Source: Nonomuraea endophytica (lineage in GTDB: Bacteria; Actinomycetota; Actinomycetes; Streptosporangiales; Streptosporangiaceae). From it: a stretch of DNA of 64,000 bases. The position numbers were made by a program, and so were the translations under genes. Below the pieces are notes generated by a model. The model worked only from the letters and a program-made list of their open reading frames with translations, had not been told where the DNA came from and did no database searches. Location of the stretch: the NCBI RefSeq assembly GCF_014203235.1, contig NZ_JACHIN010000022.1:64735-128734 (forward strand), written 5' to 3'. This document shows positions 1 to 9,194 of this stretch, piece after piece. How positions within the stretch are numbered: position 1 is the first letter of the stretch; the number at the start of each line of letters is the position of its first letter.

Positions 1-944
1 ACCTTCTCCTTCTCCCGCCGCAGCGAGGAGGCCTCGAAGGAGGTCGGGTCCTCCATCCCCACCAGCGCCAGCAGCTGCAGCAGGTGGTTCTGGATCACGT
101 CGCGGGCCGCGCCGATGCCGTCGTAGTAGCCCGCCCGGCCGGCCAGGCCGATGTCCTCGGCCATGGTGATCTGCACGTGGTCGACGTAGGAGCGGTTCCA
201 GATCGGCTCGTACAGGTTGTTGGCGAAGCGCAGCGCCATGATGTTCTGGACGGTTTCCTTGCCCAGGTAGTGGTCGATCCGGAAGATCGACGACTCCGGG
301 AAGGCCTCGTTGGTGATCTCGTTCAGCTCGTGGGCGCTCTTCAGGTCGTGACCGAACGGCTTCTCGATCACCACCCGCCGCCACGAACCCTCCGGCGCGT
401 CGGCCAGCCCCGTCCGCTTCAACTGCTTCACCACGGCGGGGAAGAACTTCGGCGGCACCGACAGGTAGAAGGCATAGTTGCCGCCCGTGCCCCGCGTCTG
501 GTCGATCTCCTTCAACGCCATCGCCAGCGCGTCGAACGCGCCGTCGTCGGAGAACTCCCCGGGCACGAAGTGGATCCCCTCGGCCAGCTGCTTCCACACT
601 TCCTCGCGGAACGGCGTCCTGGCGTTCGCCTTCACCGCGTCGTGCGTCAGCCGGGCGAAGTCCTGGTCCTTCCAATCACGGCGGGCGAAACCGACCAGCG
701 AGAAACCGGGCGGCAGCAGCCCCCGGTTGCCCAGGTCGTAGATCGCCGGCAACAACTTGCGCTTGGCCAGGTCGCCCGTCACGCCGAACAACACCATCAC
801 GCACGGTCCCGCCACCCTGGGCAGCCGCTTGTCGCGCGGGTCACGCAGCGGGTTGGCGGCCGCCACCTCAATGGTGGTGGCGGTGCCCGCGACGGCCGCC
901 GCCACGGTGGCGGCCTCCTCTGCGGGCGCTGCCGGGTCTGTCAT
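1..944 (-). CDS. zwf: glucose-6-phosphate 1-dehydrogenase (N-terminal ~314 residues; C-terminus beyond left edge)
   Basis: Catalyses NADP-dependent oxidation of glucose 6-phosphate to 6-phosphogluconolactone, entering the oxidative pentose phosphate pathway in the cytosol. Reading leftward from the ATG at 944-942, a 35-50 residue Ala-rich N-terminus precedes the dinucleotide-binding loop FGVTGDLAKRK (about residues 53-63). EKPFGHD lies in the middle and the active-site signature RIDHYLGKE starts near residue 222. The ATG follows the pgi stop codon after one base (TGA-C-ATG), so the two are translationally coupled. It is the last gene of the tkt-tal-pgi-zwf operon visible here. In actinomycetes opcA and pgl usually follow, which would lie outside the window. 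Identity is certain; the rest of the protein cannot be seen. Confidence 0.95.
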   Translation of the reverse strand, partial: MTDPAAPAEEAATVAAAVAGTATTIEVAAANPLRDPRDKRLPRVAGPCVMVLFGVTGDLAKRKLLPAIYDLGNRGLLPPGFSLVGFARRDWKDQDFARLTHDAVKANARTPFREEVWKQLAEGIHFVPGEFSDDGAFDALAMALKEIDQTRGTGGNYAFYLSVPPKFFPAVVKQLKRTGLADAPEGSWRRVVIEKPFGHDLKSAHELNEITNEAFPESSIFRIDHYLGKETVQNIMALRFANNLYEPIWNRSYVDHVQITMAEDIGLAGRAGYYDGIGAARDVIQNHLLQLLALVGMEDPTSFEASSLRREKEK

Positions 945-945
945 G

Positions 946-2558
946 TCAAGCCTCCTGTGCGGCTGCGAGCAAGTGCGCGACTCCGGTCACGCGGTCGGTC
1001 AGATGCAGGCGTACGGCAGGCCGCCCCAGGCCGGCCAGCGCCTGAAGGTCGCCGAGCGCCTGGGCCAGCTGCAACCCGCCCAGGCTGTACGGCCGGCCGG
1101 GCACCCCGAGGTCGTCCTCCACCACACCGGTGATCAGGACGAACACCCCGTTCCGTGGCCCGCCCTTGTGGTATATTGCCCGGTGGAGTGCAGGTAGCGC
1201 GGCCCCCAGCCGAACGTCACCGGCCGGTCGGTGCGCAGCGCGAGCAGCGCCCGCAGCGTGGCCGCGTCGGCCGCCATCCAGGTGTCGGTCATCTCCTCGA
1301 AGTCGGCGCCATCGGGCACCGGCGCGTCGAAGGCGGCCAGCCGGTCGAGGTGGGCCAATACGGCCAGGTAGCCGTCGCCGGGCACGGCCGCCAGCAGTTC
1401 GGCCAGCAAGCCGGGAAGGTCGTGGGCCTCGGTGGGCCCGTAGACCTCCACCGGCCCGTCGGTGAACGCGGGCGACTGAGCCGCTGCCGGGTGCTCCAGC
1501 AGCGCGGCGGTGTTCCGCTTGGCCCCGGCCACGTCCGGCTGATCGAACGGATCGACCTCCAGCAGCCGCCCGGCCAGCGCCGTCGCGTACTCCCACACCA
1601 GGAACTGCGCCCCGAGCGCGCCGTCCACGCGCACGTCGCCGTTGTCGGAGCCGATCGCCACGACGAGCTCGTCGGCGGCCCCGCTGGGGTCGGCGGCTAC
1701 GACGGGCAGGATGCCGCGGCCGTCCTTGCCGAGCGACTCGGCGACCAGCTGCTCGATCCAGTCGGGCAGCCCGGTGATCTCCGCGAGCCGGTCTTCGAGG
1801 ATGAGCTTGTCGCGCCCGGCCAGCGCCGCGCCGCCGAGCACCGCGCCCAGGTCGAGGCCCGGGTTGCCGGCCGGCAGCGCCAGCAGCGGCGTCACCTCGT
1901 CGGCGTCGTCCAGCAGCCGCTCGATCTCCACGCCCGCCAGCGCGCTCGGCACCAGGCCGAACGCCGACAGCGCCGAGTAGCGGCCGCCCACGTCCGGCCT
2001 GGCCAGGACCATCTGGTAGCCGGCGTCGATCGCGGCCTGCTCCAGCGGGGAGCCGGGGTCGGTCACCACCACGATCCGGTCGCCGGGGTCGATCCCGGCG
2101 GCGCGGAAGGCGGCCTCGAACACGCGCAGGGAAGCGTCGGTCTCGACCGTCGTGCCGCTCTTGCTGGCGACCACCAGGACGGTCCGCTCCAGGTCGTCGG
2201 CCAGCGCGCGGTGGACCTGCCGGGGGTCGCTCGTGTCCAGCACGGTCAGTGGCACGTCGGCGGTGTTGCAGATCACCTCGGCGGCCAGCGACGAGCCGCC
2301 CATCCCGGCCAGCACGACGTTGGTCAGGCCCTGCGCCCCCGCCCACTCGGCCAGCTTGCCGATCTCCGGCAGCAGCTCGCGAGAGGTCAGGGGCAGGTTC
2401 AGCCAGCCGAGGCGGGTCGCCGCCCCGGCCGCCGCCTCCTCGCCCCAGAGCCCTGGGTCACCGGCGGCCAGCCGTGGCGGCACACCGTCGTCGAGGAGAC
2501 GTACCGCGGCGGAGGAGGCGGCCGCGGCCACCCCCTCGTCGCGGATCGTGACTTCCAC
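946..2558 (-). CDS. pgi: glucose-6-phosphate isomerase, frameshifted near its C-terminus
   Basis: Interconverts glucose 6-phosphate and fructose 6-phosphate. A GTG start at 2558 directly abuts the tal TAA stop. The SIS-type sugar phosphate fold is visible (AGMGGSSLAAEV about residues 85-96, VLVVASKSGTTVETD about 127-141). The frame opened at 2558 stops at 1134 after 474 residues, ending in an unrelated tail after HSTGQY. The adjacent frame continues with the family-typical HKGGPRNGVF and runs to TGA at 948-946, one base before zwf. The break is a doubled TA at 1172-1175; removing one TA restores GQYHKGGP and gives a protein of about 537 residues. As read, the product lacks its last ~75 residues and replaces the HKGG active-site region, so it should be inactive. 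A sequencing error or a true lesion are both possible. Confidence 0.85.
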
Positions 2559-3656
2559 TTATCCGGCCAGCTTCTTCGCGACGCTGTCGAGCAGCTCGGT
2601 CCAGGAGACCTCGAACTTGTCGACGCCCTCGTCCTCCAGGACCTTCACGACGTCGTCGTAGTCGACGCCGGCCTCCTTGAGCGCGGCCATCGTGTTCCAG
2701 GCCTGCTCGTAGAAGGGGCGGATGGTGTCGCCGGTGATGTTGCCGTGGTCGGCGGTGGAGTCGAGCGTCTTCTCCGGCATGGTGTTGACCGTGCCGGGCG
2801 CGACGAGGTCGTCCACGTACATCGTGTCGCGGTACTCGGGGTTCTTCACGCCGGTCGAGGCCCACAGCGGGCGCTGCGGACGGGCCCCGGCGGCGCGCAG
2901 GCGCTGCCAACGCTCGGAGTTCATGACCTCCTCGAACGCCGCGTAGGCCAGGCGCGCGTTGGCCACGCCCGCCTTGCCCTTCAGCTCCGGCTTGCCGGCG
3001 GCGTCCAGCCGCTTGTCGATCTCGGTGTCGACGCGGCTGACGAAGAACGAGGCCACCGACTCGACGCCGGCCAGCTTGAGCCCCTTGGCCTGCGCGGCCT
3101 CCAGGCCGGTCAGCCAGGCGTCCATCACCGCGCGGTAGCGCTCCAGCGAGAAGATCAGCGTGACGTTGACGCTGATGCCCTCGGAGATCGCCTGCGTGAT
3201 CGCCGGCAGGCCCTCCTGGGTCGCCGGGATCTTGATGAACAGGTTGGGCCGGTCGACCATCCACCACAGCGCGCGGGCCTCGGCGACGGTCTTCTCCGTC
3301 TCACGGGCCAGGCGCGGGTCGACCTCCAGCGACACGCGGCCGTCCACGCCGCCGGTGGCGTCGTAGACGGGGCGCAGCACGTCGGCGGCCCAGCGGATGT
3401 CGTAGGAGGTGATCGCGCGGACGGCCTCGCCCACGTCGACGCCGCGTACCGCCAGGTCCTGGATCTGGCTGTCGTAGGCGTCGCCCTTGCTGAGGGCGCC
3501 CGCGAAGATCGTCGGGTTGGAGGTGACGCCGACCACGTTCTTCTCGCGGATCAGCTGCTCCAGGTTGCCGGTGCGCAGGCGCTCACGGCTGATGTCGTCG
3601 AGCCAGATGGACACGCCCTGGCCGGACAGCTTGTTCAGGTTCTCGCTGCTGCTCAT
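2559..3656 (-). CDS. tal: transaldolase
   Basis: Transfers the dihydroxyacetone unit from sedoheptulose 7-phosphate to glyceraldehyde 3-phosphate in the non-oxidative pentose phosphate pathway. It has 365 residues, the length of the actinobacterial long-type transaldolase. N-terminal SIWLDDISRERL and VTSNPTIFAGA are signature segments. The Schiff-base lysine sits in NLFIKIPATQEG (about residues 138-149). ATG at 3656 lies one base after the tkt stop, and its own TAA is directly followed by the pgi GTG, so the operon is tightly coupled with no room for internal promoters. Confidence 0.96.
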   Translation of the reverse strand: MSSSENLNKLSGQGVSIWLDDISRERLRTGNLEQLIREKNVVGVTSNPTIFAGALSKGDAYDSQIQDLAVRGVDVGEAVRAITSYDIRWAADVLRPVYDATGGVDGRVSLEVDPRLARETEKTVAEARALWWMVDRPNLFIKIPATQEGLPAITQAISEGISVNVTLIFSLERYRAVMDAWLTGLEAAQAKGLKLAGVESVASFFVSRVDTEIDKRLDAAGKPELKGKAGVANARLAYAAFEEVMNSERWQRLRAAGARPQRPLWASTGVKNPEYRDTMYVDDLVAPGTVNTMPEKTLDSTADHGNITGDTIRPFYEQAWNTMAALKEAGVDYDDVVKVLEDEGVDKFEVSWTELLDSVAKKLAG

Positions 3657-3657
3657 C

Positions 3658-5799
3658 TCAGTTTCCCGTCGTCTCGCCCTTGTCCTGACCGAGCTTGGCG
3701 AGGCTGGCCTTGGCCGCCGCCGCCACCCGCTCGGCCGTCAGGCCGAACTGCTCGTACAGCGTCTTGTAGGGAGCAGAAGCCCCGAAGTGCTCAAGGCTGA
3801 CCGTCTCTCCCGCCTCACCCACAAACTCCCGCCAGCCGAGCGCGATTCCCGCCTCGACCGCGACGCGAGCCTTGACCGAGGGCGGAAGCACACTCTGCCG
3901 GTACGCGGAGTCCTGCCCGTTGAACCACTCCACACACGGCATCGAGACCACGCGCGCCGTGATGCCCTGCGCCTCCAGCAGCTCCCGGCCCTCCACGGCC
4001 AGCTCCACCTCGGAACCGGTGGCGATGAGGATCACCCGCGGCTGCCCGTCGGAGGCCTCGCGCAGCACGTACCCGCCGCGCTTGACTCCCTCGGCGCTCG
4101 TGCCCTCGTAGACCGGCAGGTTCTGCCGGGTCAGCGCCAGCGCCGCCGGGCGGTCGGTGTGCTCCAGCACGGCCTTCCACGCGAAGACGGTCTCGTTGGC
4201 GTCGGCCGGGCGGACCACGTCCAGGCCCGGGATCGCGCGCAGCGCCCACAGGTGCTCGACCGGCTGGTGGGTCGGGCCGTCCTCGCCGAGGCCGATCGAG
4301 TCGTGCGTCCAGACGTAGGTGACCGGCAGCTTCATCAGCGCCGCCAGCCGTACGGCCGGCCGCATGTAGTCGGAGAAGACCAGGAAGGTGCCGCCGTAGG
4401 GCCGGGTGCCGCCGTGCAGGGCGATGCCGTTGAGAATGGCGCCCATGCCGTGCTCGCGGATGCCGAAGTGCAGCGTCCGGCCGTAGCGGTTGCCGGGGAA
4501 GTCCTTGGTCTGGTGCTCCTCGGGGATGAAGGACGGCTCGCCCTTCATCGTGGTGTTGTTGGACTCGGCCAGGTCGGCCGAGCCGCCCCACAGCTCGGGC
4601 AGCACGCGGGAGACGGAGTTGAGGAACTCGCCCGAGGCCTTGCGGGTGGCGACCGAGGCGCCGGCCTCGAACTCCGGCAGCGCTTCAGTCCAGTCGGCGG
4701 GCAGCTCGCGGGCGGAGATGCGGTCGAGCTCGGCGGCGCGCTCGGGGTTGGCCAGGCGCCATTCGGCGTAGCCCTTCTCCCACTCGGCGTGCGCCTCGCG
4801 GCCGCGCGCGGCCACCTGCCGCGCGTGCTCCAGCACCTCGGCCGGGACGTCGAAGGACTTCTCCGGGTCCATGTCGAGGATCTTCTTGGTGGCGGCGACC
4901 TCGTCGGCGCCGAGCTTGGAGCCGTGGATCTTGCCGGTGTTCTGCTTGTTGGGCGCCGGCCAGCCGATGATCGTGCGCAGCATGATGAACGACGGCTTGC
5001 CGGTCTCCGCGCGGGCGGCCTCCATGGCGGCGTTCAGGGCGGCGACGTCCTCGGTGTATTCACCGGTCTTCGTCCAGTCGACCTTCTGCACGTGCCAGCC
5101 GTAGGCCTCGTACCGCTTGAGGATGTCCTCCGACAGCGCGATCTGCGTGTCGTCCTCGATCGAGATGTGGTTGGAGTCGAACAGCACGGTCAGGTTGCCG
5201 AGCTTCTGGTGCCCGGCGAGCGCGCTGACCTCGTGGCTGATGCCCTCCTCGATGTCTCCCTCGGAGGCGACGCACCAGATGTGGTGGTCGAAGGGGCTGG
5301 TGCCCGGGGCGGCGTCCGGGTCGAACATGCCGCGCTCGCGCCGGGCGGCCATCGCCATGCCGACCGCGTTGCCGACGCCCTGGCCCAGCGGGCCCGTCGT
5401 GGTCTCCACGCCGATCGTGTGCCCGTGCTCCGGGTGGCCGGGGGTGAGGCTGTCCCACGTACGCAGGCGCTCGATGTCCTCAAGCGTCAGCCCGTAGCCG
5501 GAAAGGTAGAGCTGGATGTAGAGGGTGAGGCTGGAGTGGCCGCACGACAGGACGAAACGGTCGCGGCCGATCCAGCTCGCGTCGGTCGGGTCGTGCCGCA
5601 TCGTGCGCTGGAAGAGCAGGTAGGCGGCCGGAGCCAGGCTCATCGCCGTACCGGGGTGGCCGGAGCCGGCCTTCTCCACCGCGTCCATCGCCAGTGCTCG
5701 GACGACGTCGACCGCCTTCTTGTCGAGGTCGGTCCATTCAAAGGTGCTCAACTGCTCGATCTCCGGAATCTCGTTGTCATAGGTGGTGCCGGTTGGCAT
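3658..5799 (-). CDS. tkt: transketolase
   Basis: Thiamine-diphosphate enzyme moving two-carbon ketol units in the non-oxidative pentose phosphate pathway. It has 713 residues, slightly above the usual ~700. The N-terminal SGHPGTAMSLAP and CGHSS segments, the ThDP/metal motif EGDIEEG followed by DSNHIS, the catalytic glutamate in GIREHGMGAI and the pyrimidine-binding region with THDSIGLGEDGPTHQP are all present. The ATG at 5799 is preceded on the coding strand by a purine-rich GGGCGGGAA. It is the first gene of the minus-strand tkt-tal-pgi-zwf operon and diverges from ctaB, an arrangement common in actinobacteria. Confidence 0.97.
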   Translation of the reverse strand: MPTGTTYDNEIPEIEQLSTFEWTDLDKKAVDVVRALAMDAVEKAGSGHPGTAMSLAPAAYLLFQRTMRHDPTDASWIGRDRFVLSCGHSSLTLYIQLYLSGYGLTLEDIERLRTWDSLTPGHPEHGHTIGVETTTGPLGQGVGNAVGMAMAARRERGMFDPDAAPGTSPFDHHIWCVASEGDIEEGISHEVSALAGHQKLGNLTVLFDSNHISIEDDTQIALSEDILKRYEAYGWHVQKVDWTKTGEYTEDVAALNAAMEAARAETGKPSFIMLRTIIGWPAPNKQNTGKIHGSKLGADEVAATKKILDMDPEKSFDVPAEVLEHARQVAARGREAHAEWEKGYAEWRLANPERAAELDRISARELPADWTEALPEFEAGASVATRKASGEFLNSVSRVLPELWGGSADLAESNNTTMKGEPSFIPEEHQTKDFPGNRYGRTLHFGIREHGMGAILNGIALHGGTRPYGGTFLVFSDYMRPAVRLAALMKLPVTYVWTHDSIGLGEDGPTHQPVEHLWALRAIPGLDVVRPADANETVFAWKAVLEHTDRPAALALTRQNLPVYEGTSAEGVKRGGYVLREASDGQPRVILIATGSEVELAVEGRELLEAQGITARVVSMPCVEWFNGQDSAYRQSVLPPSVKARVAVEAGIALGWREFVGEAGETVSLEHFGASAPYKTLYEQFGLTAERVAAAAKASLAKLGQDKGETTGN

Positions 5800-6015
5800 T
5801 TCCCGCCCACACCGGACCCTAACGGAGCCGCGGTCAAGATCGATTCCCTTGCCGCTCCGTGCGTGTCCGAGAGCGGGTCACGCCCCCCATGGCCGGACCG
5901 GCCGACCCTGCTACTACAGTTTGTGTGTTCGCAGAGACGCCACGGCGTCCATTCACGGATCCGCTCTAATCAGAGGTTACGCGTTGACTCCGCACGTGCT
6001 GGAAGCGCCTTGACG
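5800..6015. promoter_or_regulatory. divergent intergenic region tkt / ctaB
   Basis: About 215 bases separate the divergent tkt and ctaB starts and must hold promoters for both. The central part (about 5910-5935) is less GC-rich than its surroundings. I could not identify a convincing -35/-10 pair or operator on either strand, so only the position is supported. Confidence 0.4.
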
Positions 6016-6954
6016 GTGCTCACGAACAGGCAATCGACGGCCCCGGCCCAGCAGGCCACGGCGCCGCGCTCCTTCGGCGCGGTCGTCAAGGCCTATGTCG
6101 CGCTGACCAAGCCGCGGGTCATCGAGCTGCTCCTGATCACGACGCTGCCGGTCATGTTCCTCGCGTCGGGCGGCCTGCCGCCCCTGTGGAAGGCCCTGTG
6201 GGTCATGGTGTTCGGCACGCTGTCGGCGGGCAGCGCCAACGCGCTCAACTGCTACATCGACCGCGACATCGACGTGAAGATGCGGCGCACCCGCAAGCGC
6301 CCGCTGGCCCGCCACCAGGTCACGCCGCGCAACGCATTGATCTTCGGAATCGTCCTCGGAACTTTGTCCGTTGTTGGCATGTGGGTCACCACGAACCTGC
6401 TCGCCGCCGCGCTCAACCTGTCGGCGATCCTGTTCTACGTCTTCGTCTACTCGATGATCCTCAAGCGGCGCACCTCCCAGAACATCGTCTGGGGCGGCCT
6501 GGCCGGCTGCATGCCGGTGGTCATCGGCTGGTCGGGCATCACCGGCAGCCTGGAGTGGACGCCGCTGGTGCTGTTCGGCGTGGTGTTCTTCTGGACGCCG
6601 CCGCACACCTGGACGCTGGCCATGCGCTACAAGGAGGACTACGCGGCCGCCTCGATCCCGATGCTGCCCGTGGTCGCCACCGAGCGCCGGGTCGTCGTGG
6701 AGTCCATCGTCTACACGTGGGCGACGGTCATCTGCTCGCTGCTGCTGTGGCCCGTCGCCGGCACCACGCTGCTCTACCCGATCGTCGCGCTCGCGCTCGG
6801 CGTCGTGTGCCTGTGGGAGATCCACCGCATGCTGGCCAGGGTCAACGCCGGCAAGACCGGCGTCGATCTGCGGCCGATGCGCTTCTTCCACTGGTCCAAC
6901 GCCTACCTGGCGCTCCTGTTCCTCGCCGTCGCCATCGACCCGCTGCTCAGCTGA
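6016..6954 (+). CDS. ctaB: protoheme IX farnesyltransferase (heme o synthase)
   Basis: UbiA-superfamily integral membrane prenyltransferase that adds farnesyl to protoheme, giving heme o for aa3-type cytochrome oxidase. The first Asp-rich motif is NCYIDRDIDVKMRRTRKRP (about residues 75-93), the second substrate segment is DYAAASIPMLP, and PPHTWTLAMRY lies between. About nine hydrophobic helices are expected. The frame is open far upstream across tkt, so the start is a choice: GTG at 6016 fits a GGAAG at 6001-6005, while TTG at 6010 is the alternative. Heme A synthase (ctaA), the next enzyme of the pathway, lies about 3 kb downstream on the other strand. Confidence 0.93.
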   Translation: MLTNRQSTAPAQQATAPRSFGAVVKAYVALTKPRVIELLLITTLPVMFLASGGLPPLWKALWVMVFGTLSAGSANALNCYIDRDIDVKMRRTRKRPLARHQVTPRNALIFGIVLGTLSVVGMWVTTNLLAAALNLSAILFYVFVYSMILKRRTSQNIVWGGLAGCMPVVIGWSGITGSLEWTPLVLFGVVFFWTPPHTWTLAMRYKEDYAAASIPMLPVVATERRVVVESIVYTWATVICSLLLWPVAGTTLLYPIVALALGVVCLWEIHRMLARVNAGKTGVDLRPMRFFHWSNAYLALLFLAVAIDPLLS

Positions 6955-7000
6955 GCGTGTGCGGCGGGACAGCATCCAGACGATCCGTTAAAGTCACCGT

Positions 7001-8134
7001 ATGGCGTCCCGTGATCCACGCTGGGTGTTCAAGGACCGGCCATCCTTCGCCCTGATCATCGGGCTGGTCGTCACCGGCATCTGCGCACTCGTCTCGCTCT
7101 CGTTCGACGTGATCAACGGCGCGCCTGTCGACTTCCTCGTCGCCCTCCTGCTGGCCCTGGCCCCGGTGCCCGTCCTGCTCGCGGCGGTGCTCGCGCTCGA
7201 CCGCATGGAGCCGGAGCCGCGCAGCAACCTCGTCTTCGCCTTCGCGTGGGGGGCCGGCGTGGCCGTACTGGTCGCGGGCGTCGTCAACTCGCTCAACCTG
7301 CACTACATCGTGGACGCCGCCAACCTCACGCCCGACAACGCCCGCAGCGTCGCCGCCACGTTCGGCGCGCCCGTCGTCGAGGAGACGATGAAGGGCCTGG
7401 TCCTGCTCGGCCTGCTGCGCTTTCGGCGGGCCGAACTCGACGGCCCCACCGACGGCATCATCTACGCCAGCATGGTCGGCCTCGGCTTCGCGATGAGCGA
7501 GAACGTCAGCTACTACGTGGCCGCGCTCACCGAGCGGGGCGTCGAGGGCCTGGCCGTCACGGTCGTGCTGCGCGGCATCCTGTCGCCGTTCGCGCACCCG
7601 CTGTTCACCTCGATGATCGGCGTCGCGGTGGCCTACGCGGCGCTGCGCAGCGGCTCGGTGCGGGTCGGCTACATCCTGGCGGGCTGGATCGGCGCGATGC
7701 TCCTGCACGGCCTGTGGAACGGCATGGCCTCCTACGGCGGCTTCGGCGGCCTCGTGATCGCCTACCTGATCCTGCTGCTGGTCCTCCTGGTCATGATCGG
7801 CATCGTCATCAAGGACAGGCGGCGCATCGTCGCCCTCATCCAGCGCTACCTGCCGCCCTACGCGCCCACCCGCCTGGTCGACACGGCCGACATCCACATG
7901 CTCTCGGCCCTGTCCCGGCGCCGCCGCGCCCGCCAGTGGGCCAGCGCCCACGGCGGCAAGCGCGGGCTGCGCGCGATGAGCGACTACCAACTGGCCGCCA
8001 CCGAACTCGGCCTGCTGCACGACCGCGCCGCCCGCCGCGTGGTCGACGAACAGACCTTCCACGAGGAACAACGCGCCCTCCTCGAATGCATGAGCGCCGC
8101 GCGCGCGGGCTTTCCCGTTCCTGTTCGCAGATGA
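7001..8134 (+). CDS. PrsW-family intramembrane metalloprotease
   Basis: Polytopic membrane protein of 377 residues with about eight hydrophobic segments. PrsW/YhfC-type proteases belong to the CAAX-protease-related clan and cleave anti-sigma factors or other membrane targets in some bacteria. The diagnostic EExxK motif is EETMK (about residues 127-131), followed by the conserved EN in GFAMSENVSYY and by His residues in SPFAHPLFTS and LLHGLWNG. A charged cytoplasmic tail of about 100 residues follows the last helix. The ATG at 7001 is 46 bases after ctaB, so co-transcription is possible. The substrate is unknown. Confidence 0.85.
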   Translation: MASRDPRWVFKDRPSFALIIGLVVTGICALVSLSFDVINGAPVDFLVALLLALAPVPVLLAAVLALDRMEPEPRSNLVFAFAWGAGVAVLVAGVVNSLNLHYIVDAANLTPDNARSVAATFGAPVVEETMKGLVLLGLLRFRRAELDGPTDGIIYASMVGLGFAMSENVSYYVAALTERGVEGLAVTVVLRGILSPFAHPLFTSMIGVAVAYAALRSGSVRVGYILAGWIGAMLLHGLWNGMASYGGFGGLVIAYLILLLVLLVMIGIVIKDRRRIVALIQRYLPPYAPTRLVDTADIHMLSALSRRRRARQWASAHGGKRGLRAMSDYQLAATELGLLHDRAARRVVDEQTFHEEQRALLECMSAARAGFPVPVRR

Positions 8135-8140
8135 TCACTT

Positions 8141-8248
8141 TCCGTTACGGCTCCCGCCACCCCACCGCCACCCGCCGCCGTGGGCGGGCTTCGATCGTGG
8201 GGGTCGCTTCTCACGTCGGACGTGGTCCCCGCCGTCACGGCCCTTCGT
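8141..8248 (-). repeat. 108-bp dispersed element, copy A
   Basis: Read on the minus strand this segment matches 40081-40188 (plus strand) without gaps, at about 97 of 108 positions by hand alignment. It contains the near-palindrome CCACGTCCGACGTG in the middle and a small CCGTNACGG palindrome near each end. It lies in the convergent gap just after the PrsW gene. No coding potential specific to it is evident. Confidence 0.85.
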
Positions 8249-8453
8249 GAGCCGGGTGTCAGGCCAAGACCACCCAAACCCTTCAGGTCCCAAACCCCTC
8301 CTAGGCCCACACCCCAAACCCTCCTGGGCCCTGCCCTCATGGACCTCGTCGGTCAGGGCCCTGGCCATCACGAACCCCCTGGCATGGCCGACCCTCCTGG
8401 GCATGGCGAGCCCTTCGGGCATGACGAGACGCCGTTGTGGGCGTTTGCGGCGC
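8249..8453. other. gene-free stretch, C-rich on plus strand
   Basis: The rest of the convergent gap after copy A of the dispersed element. The plus strand is rich in CCC/CCCC runs and imperfect copies of CCCTCCTGGGC, so the minus strand carries many GGG runs. It occupies the same position relative to the repeat (upstream, G-rich strand) as 39945-40080 does for copy B. I see no gene here. Confidence 0.5.
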
Positions 8454-9143
8454 CTAAGGGGTGGGGTGGGTCAGGATTTGGTCTAGGGAGGTTTCTCGTG
8501 GGCCGGGGAAGACGGGGTCGGAGCGGAGGAGGATGGCGTCGGCGAAGCCCTTGGCGGTGGCCAGGAGTTCTCTGGTCGCGTAGGCGTAGGTGGCCGCCGC
8601 CCACTGCTTGGTCGAGTCGTCGCCCACCCCGTAGGTCTCCAGGCCGGCCGTACGGCAGAGGGTGACCGCTCTGGGGATGTGGAAGACCTGGGTGACCACG
8701 GTCAGGCGCTGGGCGCCGAAGACCTTGCGGGCGCGTACGCAGGAGTCCCAGGTGTCGAAACCGGCGTAGTCCAGGACCATCGCGTCCACCGGCACGCCCT
8801 TGTGTGTCAGGTAGTCGCGCATGGCCGTGGGCTCGTCGTACTCCTTGCGGCTGTTGTCGCCGGACAGCAGCAGGGCCTTCACCTTGCCGGCCCGGTACAG
8901 CTCGGCGGCTACGTCCAGGCGGCGGGCGAGCATGGGGGAGGGCTGCCCGCCGTACAGGCCGGCGCCTAAGACCAGAGCGGCCTGCGCGGCCGGGACGCGG
9001 GCGAGCCAGCCGTCGGTGTCGGCGGTGGCGCGGTGCGGTGAACTGTCGAGCCAGGCCCAGGTCATGGGGGCCAGCGCGAGCACGCTGGCCAGCACGAGCG
9101 TCTGGTAGCCCCTTCTCAGGAGCTTTCGCCTATATGCCGACAA
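8454..9143 (-). CDS. SanA/YdcF/ElyC-like DUF218 envelope protein
   Basis: Protein of 229 residues with one N-terminal transmembrane segment (about residues 13-31, LVLASVLALAPMTWAWL) and a DUF218 domain. Family members such as E. coli SanA and ElyC are linked to envelope integrity. Visible motifs are ALVLGAGLYGGQPSPMLARRLD (quoted in part: LVLGAGL about residues 57-63), LLLSGDNSRKEYDEP with the conserved acidic pair, DYAGFDTWDSCVRA, and VVTQVFHIPRA. These match the vancomycin high temperature exclusion subfamily. It stands alone on the minus strand, 51 bases beyond the ctaA stop codon. Confidence 0.85.
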   Translation of the reverse strand: MSAYRRKLLRRGYQTLVLASVLALAPMTWAWLDSSPHRATADTDGWLARVPAAQAALVLGAGLYGGQPSPMLARRLDVAAELYRAGKVKALLLSGDNSRKEYDEPTAMRDYLTHKGVPVDAMVLDYAGFDTWDSCVRARKVFGAQRLTVVTQVFHIPRAVTLCRTAGLETYGVGDDSTKQWAAATYAYATRELLATAKGFADAILLRSDPVFPGPRETSLDQILTHPTP

Positions 9144-9194
9144 GGCTGGCCTTCCGCCGGTGGGGGAGGGGCGGACCTATCGTGCCATACCCGG

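Noticed and set aside
84..1133. Open plus-strand frame across zwf
   Set aside because: Antisense shadow of the well-conserved zwf/pgi coding strand; composition is Arg/Val/Gly/His-rich with no family features.
1155..3800. 881-residue plus-strand frame across pgi and tal
   Set aside because: High-GC antisense shadow; both real genes on the other strand carry full catalytic motifs.
5910..5940. Possible promoter or riboswitch in the tkt/ctaB gap
   Set aside because: Locally lower GC only; no matching -35/-10 pair or conserved RNA fold could be recognised.
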